In this document: piece by piece, positions 56,402 to 64,000 of the stretch
How the letters are laid out: every line of letters starts with the position of its first letter
Numbering within the stretch: position 1 is the stretch's first letter
DNA from: Deltaproteobacteria bacterium
Lineage (GTDB): Bacteria > Myxococcota_A > Polyangia > Nannocystales > Nannocystaceae
NCBI GenBank assembly: GCA_016709225.1
Contig: JADJEE010000001.1
Coordinates: forward strand, 992,001-1,056,000
DNA length: 64,000 bases
Direction of reading: 5' to 3'
Program-made: the position numbers and the translations under genes
The notes under the pieces: model-generated
What the model saw: only the letters and a program-made list of their open reading frames with translations
The model's database searches: none
What the model was told of the DNA's origin: nothing

Positions 56402-57562
56402 ATGAGCAAGCGACGATCGATCCGAGGGGCCCTCACCGGCGTGGCGTCGCTGTGGTTGCTCGGATGCGCCGGCGAGCCCGACGGCGGGGGTGACAGCGCC
56501 GCCTGCGTCGGGGCCAAGTGCGACGCCGTCGACGACGGCAGCAGCGGCGACGCCAGCACCAGCGGCGACGACGACAGCGGCGCGGTGCCCAGCGAGGTCG
56601 ACCAGATGTGCTGGGACCGCGAGGCCGAGGCCACCAACCCCAACCGGCGCTCGTTCACCGTCGATGCGCTGCGGTGGTCCTGCAGCGACGTCGACAGCAC
56701 CGCGGCGGCCGACCGCGGCCAGGAGTACTGCGAGTACTTCGCGATCGCCACGCTGCCGCCGACGCCCAGTCACCCCGAGGTCGCGCCACAGGTGCTGGGG
56801 CGGCTGCTCGGGCCCGACGGTGTCGACGGCCTCACGCCGATCCCGCTGGCGCTCGACGGCGAGCAGATCGCCGCGCTCGAGGGCTCGCCCGACTCGGTGG
56901 TCGCGGCCTGCGTGTTCAGCTCGTGGGACGCCGACCTCGAGGCGCCGTGCGGAGATGCCTGCGAGGTCGAGCCCATCCTCGGCGTGCCGTTCGACACCGA
57001 GACCTTTCGCATGAAGTTCGACCCCAACACGCAGGAGGCGGCGGTCAACCTCGTCACCGACTGCAGCGAGTTCTTGCCGACCGCGGGCGACCCGAACGAT
57101 CCCGAAGACCCGTACCACGACCCGTTCTTCCGCGCTTGTCACCTCAACGCCGAGATCAACGAGACGCAGTACCGCAAGTCCGACAACGTCATCTGCACCG
57201 CGAGCGTGCGCATGGCCGAGTGCGGCTGCCACACCGCCGACGGCAGCGCGCTGGGCGAGCACCTCGCGCCCGCGGACGAGCTCGGCTTCAAGCTCGGCAC
57301 GTGGTCGGGCATCGACGCGTTGCCGCCGGGCTGTCGCTGGCACGACGTCGTCGACGGCTCGCACACCCTGGTGGTCTGCGACCTCACGGCGGCAGAGGTG
57401 CTGCAGAACGCCGACGAACTCAAGGGCTACTGCCGCACGCGCTACGCCGACGACGTGGTCGTGCACGTCGAGGTGCCCGCCGACGCGGTCGTCTGCGAGC
57501 CGCCCGTCGGTGAGGCCTACGCCGACGACTGTCCGACGTACCCATGGGTGCTGCAGCCGTGA
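56402..57562 (+). CDS. Family B Cys-rich lipoprotein B3
   Basis: 386 residues. Lipobox LWLLGCAGE, then CVGAKCD. The most diverged B protein: TNPNRRSFTVDALRWSCSDV, ADRGQEYCEYFAIATLPP, CVFSSWDADL, TFRMKFDPNTQEAAVNLVTD, VRMAECGCHTADG, FKLGTWSGIDALPPGC and RYADDVVVHVEVP keep the family order and cysteines. It has no WD module. Its stop overlaps the start of A3 (TGATG), so the B3 and A3 proteins are very likely made in a coupled way, the strongest sign that A and B families are partners. Confidence 0.82.
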   Translation: MSKRRSIRGALTGVASLWLLGCAGEPDGGGDSAACVGAKCDAVDDGSSGDASTSGDDDSGAVPSEVDQMCWDREAEATNPNRRSFTVDALRWSCSDVDSTAAADRGQEYCEYFAIATLPPTPSHPEVAPQVLGRLLGPDGVDGLTPIPLALDGEQIAALEGSPDSVVAACVFSSWDADLEAPCGDACEVEPILGVPFDTETFRMKFDPNTQEAAVNLVTDCSEFLPTAGDPNDPEDPYHDPFFRACHLNAEINETQYRKSDNVICTASVRMAECGCHTADGSALGEHLAPADELGFKLGTWSGIDALPPGCRWHDVVDGSHTLVVCDLTAAEVLQNADELKGYCRTRYADDVVVHVEVPADAVVCEPPVGEAYADDCPTYPWVLQP

Positions 57563-59094
57563 TGCTGCCCCGGCAGGCGCTGCGGCCGGCCGGGCACGCC
57601 TTGGTCGTGCTCACCGTGCTCGGCAGCGCCTGCGACAGCGCGCCGCGCGAACCCGGCTGCGGCGACACTGCTTGCGATCTGCCCCGTGACCGCGCCGATC
57701 TGCTGCAACGCCTGGCGGGCTTCGGTGATCCGGTCGCGTCGTGGCTGCGCGGCGCCGCCGACCCGCGCGGCAACGTCGATGGCGATCACGAGGCCTGGCT
57801 CGCGGGCCTGCGCGCGCAGCTGGGCTGCTCGGCGGGCGACGAGCACAGCTTCGTGGTGCTGTCGAACCAGGCCTTCGCGCCCAAGGCGATCGTCGCGCAG
57901 TGCACCAGCGATCCAGTCGCGGCCAGCCGCCTCTTCGCGGTCTTCGAGCCCGACGGCGCCAACGGTGATCTCGATCCGCAGCGCTTCCGGCTGGCCGCGT
58001 GGGATCCCGATCACGCGCAGTACCGCCGCTACCAGGTGGCGCCGCGGGACGGGGCGTTGACGGTGGCGGTCGAGCCCGAGTTCTGCGGCAGCTGCCACGG
58101 TGGTCCGTTCGAGATCGAGGCGTGGACGCCGATCATGAACGAGATGACCAACCCGTGGGCGCAGTGGAACGCCGAGCCCGGCTTCGAGTCGTTCGCGTTC
58201 GCGACGTCGTTCCCCGCCGACGCCGGCGGCCCCGTGTACGACGGACTCACGCAGGCGGGGCGGCTCGACTCGGCCGCCAACCTCGAGCCGATCGTGCGCG
58301 CGGCCATCGATCGCACCACCGCCGCGAGGGTCCAGCGGCGCGGCGATGCGCCGAGCCTCGACGCCGCGGCGGCGCTGGTGCGACCGGTGTTCTGCGACGA
58401 GAACGCCAACTACGTCTCGGAGGTGCACGATACCGGCGAGCTGCGCCAGAGCGCGGTGCTCGACCCCGGCCTCGTGCGGGCACTCGCGCAGGTCGAGCCG
58501 GAGAACGGCTGGAGCTTCCCGCTCGACGACACGCTGGTACTGCCGCCGCCGGCCGCCGGCGAGGCGCTCGTGATGATCGCGGTCCGCGGCGAGACCACGC
58601 TGCAGATGGAACAGGCGCTGCGCAGCCGCGGCGTGCTGGCGGCGATCGACGTGCTGCGCGTGCGCGCGCTCGACTGGCAGCACCCCTTCGACTCGGAGCT
58701 GCGCTGCGGGCTGTGGCACGAAGCCCTCGCACGGGCGCACGCTGGCGGGCTCGATCCCGCGGACTACGCCGACGCTGCCGGGCTGGCGCGCGCGCTCTTC
58801 GACGACGCGCTCGTGGTCGGCGGCGGTGCGTCGCTGGCCGACGCCGGCACCCGCGTGGTCGCGCTGGCCGACGCCGGTGATGCCGCGGCGGTCGCCGAGC
58901 TGCGCGCGGGCCGGCTCGACGCGCTCGCGCAGACCCCAGCGGCGCTGGGCGACGCCATCGAGGCGTGGCTTGCGAGCGTCGCGACCCCAGCCGGTCGCGA
59001 CGCACTCGCGACCGAGCGCGTGCGTCGAGGTTGCAGCGCCCGCCGACGATTCCCCATTGCCCCGCTCATCCCGGGCACCCAAGCCTGTCCTTGA
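57562..59094 (+). CDS. Family A lipoprotein A3 with CxxCH motif (short form)
   Basis: 510 residues from the ATG overlapping the B3 stop. Lipobox VLGSACDSA, then CGDTACD, a variant of the shared motif in which Lys is Ala. The haem-c motif is CGSCH at 175-179, followed by WTPIMNEMTNPWAQWNAEPG. Other A-family blocks are AWDPDHAQYRRY, LVRPVFCDENANYVS and LRVRALDWQHPFDSELRCGL. It is closest to A4 but lacks the C-terminal linker and Cys module. ATG 57544 in the same frame is the alternative start. Confidence 0.82.
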   Translation: MLPRQALRPAGHALVVLTVLGSACDSAPREPGCGDTACDLPRDRADLLQRLAGFGDPVASWLRGAADPRGNVDGDHEAWLAGLRAQLGCSAGDEHSFVVLSNQAFAPKAIVAQCTSDPVAASRLFAVFEPDGANGDLDPQRFRLAAWDPDHAQYRRYQVAPRDGALTVAVEPEFCGSCHGGPFEIEAWTPIMNEMTNPWAQWNAEPGFESFAFATSFPADAGGPVYDGLTQAGRLDSAANLEPIVRAAIDRTTAARVQRRGDAPSLDAAAALVRPVFCDENANYVSEVHDTGELRQSAVLDPGLVRALAQVEPENGWSFPLDDTLVLPPPAAGEALVMIAVRGETTLQMEQALRSRGVLAAIDVLRVRALDWQHPFDSELRCGLWHEALARAHAGGLDPADYADAAGLARALFDDALVVGGGASLADAGTRVVALADAGDAAAVAELRAGRLDALAQTPAALGDAIEAWLASVATPAGRDALATERVRRGCSARRRFPIAPLIPGTQACP

Positions 59095-59116
59095 CGACCG
59101 ATCGGAGCCCCTGACG

Positions 59117-61024
59117 ATGCCACGCCTGCGATTTCCCCACGCCCGCCTGTCCTGCGCGCTGACGACCCTGGTCGCGGTCGCGCCCGTCGCCTGCGAGGAC
59201 AAGGACGCCGCCGGCTCCGATGTCATGTGCGGCGAGGCCAAGTGCGACGACCTCGGCGAGCTGGGCCAGGCCCTGGCCGGCTTCAACGACCCGATCGCGG
59301 TGTGGCTGCGCGCCAACCTCGACAAGAACGGTGAGATCGGCGTCGCCTACGTCGACATGCTCGAGGCGATCGCCAAGCAGCAGGGCTGCGACCGCGCCTC
59401 GATCGACTCGTATGTCATCTCCGACGCGCTGGTGGTCGACGGCAAGGAGCCGTTCCCGCGGGTGGTGAACACGGTGTGCTCCGCGGACCGCACCAAGGCC
59501 GACCTGGCCTTCTTCGCGCTGTCGTTCGCCGACGACGCCGGCGTCGACCTCGAGACCCGCGAGCTCGAGATGTTCGCGTGGGACTCGGTGTCGTTCCAGT
59601 ATCGCTTCTACGCCGGTCACCCGGCCGACGCGGCCGACAAGATCACGCTCGAGCTCGACCCCAGTCGCTGCCACGAGTGCCACGAGCAGCCCAGCCACAT
59701 CGCCGGCGCGAAGATGCCGATGACGCCGATCATGAACGAGCTGTCGGCGCCGTGGCAGCACTGGCACGCCGAGCCGGTCAGCTTCGATCACTCGGTGCCG
59801 GCTGCGACCGAGAAGGCGCCGATGTACTCGCTGCTGGCGGGCGAGGGCTCGAGCTTCCGCAAGTCGGCGGCGCGGCTCGAGCAGACCATCCGCTCGGCGT
59901 TCCAGCAGCGGGTCGCGACCGCGCGGCTGCGGACCCGTCGCAACCCCGCCAACGTCGACGAGGCGATGGCGCTGCTGCGGCCGCTCTTCTGTGACGAGCA
60001 CCTCACGTACGCCACCGAGGACGGCGCCAGCGGTCTGCTCAACGGCGCGGTCGTGGCCGACGAGGGGCTCGCCTCGGTGTACTTCCAGATCAAGGGCACC
60101 GGCTGGCCGTGGGAGTGGTGGAACGACAAGATGCTGCGGCTGTCGCCGCCGGGCTCGCCCGACCGCATCACCATGATGCCGATCCGCGGCGCGACCGTGG
60201 TCGCCTACGAGAAGCAGATGCTCTCGACCCGCGCGCTCACGACCGATCAGGTCATCCGCGTGCGCGCGCTCGACTGGGCCCACCCGACGTTGTCGGAGTT
60301 CCGCTGCGGCCTGTTCACCAACGCGTTGCCGCGCATCCAGGCCGACCCGCCGACGCTGGCCGCGGGCGCCAAGAACCTCGATCTGTTCGTGCCGCTGCTC
60401 GATCGCATCCTGACGCTGCAGAAGGGCGATTTCGGCATCGGCGGCAGCGGCACGCCGTCGGCGATCTCGCTGGCCTCGCCGACCGCCGGCAAGTTCATCG
60501 CGATCGCCGACGCCGACGAGGCCACGCTGCAGGCGCTGGTCGACGCCGTGGTCGCGCAGCAGCTCGGCAACGCCACCTGCGCGGCGGACGGCGCCGGCTT
60601 CTGCCTCACCGAGACCGACGGCTTCGGCGGCATGGTCGAGAAGCGCTTCAAGGACACCGAGGCGGCCCCGCGCACCGCGCTGACCAGCGCGCGCAATCGG
60701 TTGGCGTGCGAGGCCAAGGAGAACTACCCCAACGCGCCCCACATCGCCGATCTCGACTGCAGCGCGGTCACGGATCCGACCGCGGGGGACGACAGCACCG
60801 GGGACGACAGCACCGGTGGCGACAGCACGGGGGGTGATACCACCGGTGGCGATACCACCGGCGGCGACGTGGGCGATTGCTGCAGCGCGCACGACGGCCC
60901 CGGCTGCACCGACGCCGGCATCGAGGCCTGCGTGTGCGAGATCGACGACCTGTGCTGCACCAACGCGTGGGACGACGTGTGTGTCGGCGAAGTGGTCTCG
61001 GCCGGCTGCGCCGCGGCCTGCTGA
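59117..61024 (+). CDS. Family A lipoprotein A4: CxxCH motif and C-terminal WD module
   Basis: 635 residues. Signal with VAPVACEDK, then CGEAKCD. The haem-c motif is CHECH at 185-189, then MTPIMNELSAPWQHWHAEP. Shared A blocks are FAWDSVSFQYRFY, LLRPLFCDEHLTYAT and IRVRALDWAHPTLSEFRCGL. From ~570 a Thr/Gly/Asp linker (STGGDSTGGDTTGGD-type) leads to one Cys-rich module at the very C-terminus (nt 60875-61021; CVCEIDDLCCTNAWDDVC). CGGAG precedes the ATG, 22 bp after the A3 stop. Last gene of the B3-A3-A4 unit. Confidence 0.83.
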   Translation: MPRLRFPHARLSCALTTLVAVAPVACEDKDAAGSDVMCGEAKCDDLGELGQALAGFNDPIAVWLRANLDKNGEIGVAYVDMLEAIAKQQGCDRASIDSYVISDALVVDGKEPFPRVVNTVCSADRTKADLAFFALSFADDAGVDLETRELEMFAWDSVSFQYRFYAGHPADAADKITLELDPSRCHECHEQPSHIAGAKMPMTPIMNELSAPWQHWHAEPVSFDHSVPAATEKAPMYSLLAGEGSSFRKSAARLEQTIRSAFQQRVATARLRTRRNPANVDEAMALLRPLFCDEHLTYATEDGASGLLNGAVVADEGLASVYFQIKGTGWPWEWWNDKMLRLSPPGSPDRITMMPIRGATVVAYEKQMLSTRALTTDQVIRVRALDWAHPTLSEFRCGLFTNALPRIQADPPTLAAGAKNLDLFVPLLDRILTLQKGDFGIGGSGTPSAISLASPTAGKFIAIADADEATLQALVDAVVAQQLGNATCAADGAGFCLTETDGFGGMVEKRFKDTEAAPRTALTSARNRLACEAKENYPNAPHIADLDCSAVTDPTAGDDSTGDDSTGGDSTGGDTTGGDTTGGDVGDCCSAHDGPGCTDAGIEACVCEIDDLCCTNAWDDVCVGEVVSAGCAAAC

Positions 61025-61106
61025 CGCGGCGGACGCTTGGCGAGCCCCCGGCGATTTCGTGTATCGTCGGGGGGCCGTTTTCTTCTTACCCGTGGGGGGC
61101 AAGGCC

Positions 61107-63050
61107 GTGACTGACTTTTCGCTGCGCGCTTCGTTGACGACCTCGTTGCTGCTGCTGCTGGCCGCCTGCCCCAAGGGCGCCGAGGGCACGGGCAGCGCCT
61201 CGCTCGGCACCATCGGCGACTCGTCCGGCAACGACTCCCTGACCGGACCCGACTCGGCCGACACCACCGCCGGCGAGAACGGCATCTGCCTGCTGCACAA
61301 CTGCGAGAGCGACTTCGACTGCGAGGGCTGCACCGAGGGTCGCAACAGCTGCTACGGCCCCGACAAGCGCTGCGTCGCGTGCAACCCCGACACCGGCGAC
61401 GGCTGTGCCGATGGCGAGGAGTGCACAGAGTTCGGCTACTGCGTGCCTGCGGGCGCGCAGTGTCCCGCCGACGTCGGCACGCAGTGCAACGATGATCCCG
61501 ACTGTGCGCCCTGCGATCCCGACCACCAGGTCTGCAGCGCGGGCGCGTGCGTCGAGTGCCGCGGCGACATGGCCGAGGCCTGCAACGGTGCCGAGACCTG
61601 CGTCGACGAGGTCTGCGTGCCCAAGTGCCCCGAGGAGTGCTCGGTCGACGCCGACTGTGCACTGTGCGGCGAGGGCACCATGGCGCCGGCGATGGCGTGC
61701 CACAACCACCGCTGCGCCGAGTGCTCCGACACGCATCCGTGCCCCGAGGGCGAGTCGTGCACGCCCGAGGGCCGCTGCGCCGCGATCTGCGGGCTACCGG
61801 GCATGGTCGTGGGCGTCTGCGATGCGGATGCCCACTGCACCGGCTGCGACGGTGACAACGACAGCTGCAACACGCCCATCAACGGCGGCCACGGCACGTG
61901 TGGTCCGAGCGCGAGCGGCTGCTCCGACCTCGGCAACGGTGTGGTGGTGCTGCCCGAGCCGTTCGATCAGGTCACCAACCTGTGCTCGAACGACGGCGAC
62001 TGCTCCAACATCTCGATCGACTACAACGTCGGCAAGCTGCTGCGCGACCTCACCGGTCTCGAGGCGATCGGCGACGCCGTCATCCAGTACTCGATGCACG
62101 CCTGCGCGTCGGTCACCGTCGGCACCGGCGGCGGCAGCATCAGCTGCGGCGTGTGCGTCCCCTGCAAGGAAGACGACGACTGCACGGACATCGACGTCGA
62201 CGACGTCGCCGGTGACGCCTTCGGTCCGCTCGGGGCCATCGGTGCCGCACTGCTGCTCGATCAGCTGTTCGGTGCCGACGACCACCTCATCCACATGTTC
62301 TGTCAGCCGGTGGCGGGCGACTACGGCGTGTGCGTGCCCTGTCCGACGTTGCTCAACGACTGCACCGGCGGTGGCGGTGGCGGTGGCGGTGGCAGCTGCG
62401 ACCACGACGTCTGCACCGCTGGCGGCCCACTGACGCCCGAGTGCGGCAGCTGTGCGGCGACCATCTGCAACCTCGACGACTTCTGCTGCAGCAACTCGTG
62501 GGACGACGTCTGCGTCGGTCACGTCGAGGAGAACTGCGCGGGCGGCTGCGGCGGTGGTGGTGGCGGCAACTGCCACGACCAGTGCGAAGCCGGTGCGGCG
62601 ATGAACGCCAGCTGCAGCGCGTGCGTGTCGTCGATCTGCGCGGCCGATCCGTTCTGCTGCCAGACCTCGTGGGACGACACCTGCGTCAGCGAGGTCGACA
62701 CGTTCTGCGACGGCCAGTGCGCGGGCACCGGCTGCTCCCACTCCGAGTGCGAGCAGGGCGGTCCGCTCGCGGACGGTTGCTCGAGCTGCGTCACCGACGT
62801 CTGCGACGCGGACCCGTTCTGCTGCAACACCGATTGGGATGCCACCTGCGCCGGCGAGGCCGACAGCATCTGCGGGCTGTGTGCCGGCGGTGGCTGTGCC
62901 CACGACGAGTGCCAGGTCGGCGGCCCGCTCGACGAGGCCTGCTCCGGCTGCGCCGGGGCGGTGTGCGGCGAGGACAGCTTCTGCTGCACCAACCAGTGGG
63001 ACTCGATGTGCGTCAGCGAGGCCGAGGCCAGCGCCTCGTGCCCCTGCTGA
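61107..63050 (+). CDS. Cys-rich lipoprotein with four C-terminal WD modules
   Basis: 647 residues with more than 80 cysteines. Lipoprotein signal (LLLLLAACPKG), Ser/Thr/Gly/Asp linker, then ~230 residues of short disulfide-rich repeats (CESDFDCEGCTEGRNSC, CNDDPDCAPCDPDHQVC, CSVDADCALCGEG). A less Cys-rich stretch (~290-395) with two hydrophobic runs (LLRDLTGLEAIGDAVIQYS, FGPLGAIGAALLLDQLFG) follows, then a poly-Gly linker and four tandem modules (nt ~62395-63047) with FCCSNSWDDVC, FCCQTSWDDTC, FCCNTDWDATC and FCCTNQWDSMC. It starts at GTG after GTGGGGGG. Probably an exported structural or binding protein. Confidence 0.8.
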   Translation: MTDFSLRASLTTSLLLLLAACPKGAEGTGSASLGTIGDSSGNDSLTGPDSADTTAGENGICLLHNCESDFDCEGCTEGRNSCYGPDKRCVACNPDTGDGCADGEECTEFGYCVPAGAQCPADVGTQCNDDPDCAPCDPDHQVCSAGACVECRGDMAEACNGAETCVDEVCVPKCPEECSVDADCALCGEGTMAPAMACHNHRCAECSDTHPCPEGESCTPEGRCAAICGLPGMVVGVCDADAHCTGCDGDNDSCNTPINGGHGTCGPSASGCSDLGNGVVVLPEPFDQVTNLCSNDGDCSNISIDYNVGKLLRDLTGLEAIGDAVIQYSMHACASVTVGTGGGSISCGVCVPCKEDDDCTDIDVDDVAGDAFGPLGAIGAALLLDQLFGADDHLIHMFCQPVAGDYGVCVPCPTLLNDCTGGGGGGGGGSCDHDVCTAGGPLTPECGSCAATICNLDDFCCSNSWDDVCVGHVEENCAGGCGGGGGGNCHDQCEAGAAMNASCSACVSSICAADPFCCQTSWDDTCVSEVDTFCDGQCAGTGCSHSECEQGGPLADGCSSCVTDVCDADPFCCNTDWDATCAGEADSICGLCAGGGCAHDECQVGGPLDEACSGCAGAVCGEDSFCCTNQWDSMCVSEAEASASCPC

Positions 63051-63065
63051 GCACGGCGCTCGAGC

Positions 63066-63914
63066 TCAGATCGACCCGGCGAACACCAGGCTCGCCGGGC
63101 CGGTCATCCACACCCGGCGGTCGGGCCCGACGCGGATGACCAGGGTCCCACCGGGCAGGTCGACCTCGACGTCGGTCTGCACCGGCAGGCGCCCCTCGTC
63201 GACCGCCGCCGCGATCGTCGCGCAGGCCCCGGTCCCGCAGGCGTCGGTGATGCCGCAGCCGCGCTCCCAGACCCACAGCCGCACGCGCCCGTCGGCGGCG
63301 ACGTGGGCGAACTCGACGTTGGTGCCCTCGGGGAAGGCGGCGTCGCGCTCGAGTCCCGGTCCGAGCGCGCGCGCGAGCTGCTCGGGGGCCCCGGGGTCGT
63401 CGGTGAAGGCGACCGCGTGGGGGTTGCCCATCGAGACCCGCGCAAAGCTGCGGCCCTCGCCGCGCGCCGGGGTCACGTGGCCCAGTGCCCGGGCGATGCC
63501 CATGTCGACCACGACCGCGGCCCGGGGTCCGCGACCGAGCACGGTGCAGGGGCGGGGGCCGGCGTCGGTGTCCACCACGAAGGCATCGGGGGCCCCGGCC
63601 TCGCGTAGCCACAACGCGACGCAGCGCAGGCCGTTGCCGCACATCTGCGGCCGCGAGCCGTCGGCGTTCACGACGATCATGCGCGCGTGGGCGCCCTCGC
63701 TCGTGGCGGGGGCGACCACCAGCAGGCCGTCACCACCGACGCCGCGTCGTCGGTCACACAGGGCAGGGGCGCGGTGCTGCAGCCCTGCGAGCAGCTGCGC
63801 GAGCGCTGGCTCGCCGTGGCGGCGGGCGTCGAGCACGAGGAAGTCGTTGCCGAGCCCCTCGACCTTCACGAACGAAAGCGGCGCGTCGGCGGCGATGGGC
63901 GGGGACGACGACAA
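63066..63914 (-). CDS. dapF: Diaminopimelate epimerase
   Basis: 282 residues. Interconverts LL- and meso-diaminopimelate for lysine and peptidoglycan synthesis without cofactor. The two catalytic cysteines are in NADGSRPQMCGNGLRC and DACGTGACATIA; FVKVEGLGNDFLVLD is the standard N-terminus. The frame has no ATG or GTG before the conserved start; TTG 63914 is the first initiation codon after an upstream stop (TGA at 63930-63932), so a TTG start is likely. It lies just downstream of another minus-strand gene end. Confidence 0.93.
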   Translation of the reverse strand: MSSSPPIAADAPLSFVKVEGLGNDFLVLDARRHGEPALAQLLAGLQHRAPALCDRRRGVGGDGLLVVAPATSEGAHARMIVVNADGSRPQMCGNGLRCVALWLREAGAPDAFVVDTDAGPRPCTVLGRGPRAAVVVDMGIARALGHVTPARGEGRSFARVSMGNPHAVAFTDDPGAPEQLARALGPGLERDAAFPEGTNVEFAHVAADGRVRLWVWERGCGITDACGTGACATIAAAVDEGRLPVQTDVEVDLPGGTLVIRVGPDRRVWMTGPASLVFAGSI

Positions 63915-63929
63915 CGGCGGACCGCCACT

Positions 63930-64000
63930 TCAGCCGCCGGTGGCGGCGGGCTCGAGGTCCGCGTCGGCGGGCTGCTCGGGCGCGGCATCCCCGTCGTCGG
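63930..64000 (-). CDS. C-terminal end of an unknown gene
   Basis: Reading leftward from the window edge, 22 codons of an acidic Ala/Pro/Glu/Asp-rich tail (DDGDAAPEQPADADLEPA) end in TGA, 15 bp before the dapF start. Such tails are common at the ends of exported or ribosome-associated proteins here. Too short to identify. Confidence 0.35.
   Translation of the reverse strand, partial: DDGDAAPEQPADADLEPAATGG

Noticed and set aside
59117..61024. CHECHEQPSH in A4 as evidence for a multihaem cytochrome
   Set aside because: Only one CxxCH is present in each A protein, so a multihaem assignment is not supported.

Overview
The window reads as chromosomal DNA of a high-GC (about 70%) Gram-negative bacterium, most likely a myxobacterium of the Nannocystaceae type (Myxococcota). 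The basis is inference from content: many secreted lipoproteins with Ser/Thr/Gly/Asp-rich linkers, an AgmX/PglI C-terminal domain, VWA, FG-GAP and RCC1 surface proteins, a Ser/Thr protein kinase with an N-terminal zinc ribbon, and the futalosine route to menaquinone. No rRNA, tRNA, IS element, prophage or CRISPR array was seen.

Layout. 1-1.85 kb: 3' end of an OmpA-family gene and a translationally coupled unknown. 1.86-5.3 kb (minus): a reverse-transsulfuration pair (PLP gamma-family enzyme, cystathionine beta-synthase) and a frameshifted beta-barrel gene. 5.4-13.1 kb (minus): an eight-gene menaquinone operon read in the order GbsR/MarR regulator, polyprenyl synthase, UbiE methyltransferase, UbiX, an unknown protein resembling the C-terminal part of MqnE, mqnE, an mqnA-mqnC fusion, and a UbiA-type prenyltransferase. 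Every junction overlaps, six of them by exactly ATGA, and a near-perfect inverted repeat lies in front of the regulator. The partner UbiD is at 20.6 kb; mqnB and mqnD are not in the window. 13.2-16.4 kb: an HtrA-like protease and a frameshifted FG-GAP lipoprotein.

16.7-19.7 kb and 52.8-61.0 kb carry two clusters of paralogous lipoproteins of two families. Family A (four genes) has one CxxCH haem-c motif; family B (three genes) is Cys-rich with a DRGQEYCEYF-type signature. The order is A-B in the first cluster and A-B-B-A-A in the second. Most share a Cys-x3-4-Lys-Cys-Asp motif just after the lipid anchor, and several carry a roughly 50-residue Cys-rich CC...WD...C module that recurs in other proteins here. 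I know no description of this as a system; it is the best candidate for something new.

19.7-31.2 kb: AMIN-like lipoprotein, ubiD, TPR lipoprotein, guaB-guaA-ruvB, a P-loop kinase/NUDIX-like pair, a SEDS-like membrane protein and a DUF1993 protein. 31.3-39.4 kb: VWA lipoprotein, small lipoproteins, a VIT-VWA-AgmX protein, a GST and the protein kinase. 39.7-42.6 kb: a tandem duplication of an RCC1-repeat lipoprotein. 42.6-52.7 kb: OsmC, a Uma2 remnant, a metallo-beta-lactamase-fold lipoprotein, a Cys-module protein, a HExxH protease and a CRTAC1-type FG-GAP/UnbV protein. 61.1-64 kb: another Cys-module protein, dapF, and the tail of an unknown gene.

An unexpected genome-style signal is a TANNNT hexamer placed 5-10 nt before the start codon of at least nine genes (and one pseudogene), without a Shine-Dalgarno sequence, which suggests leaderless or near-leaderless transcripts.
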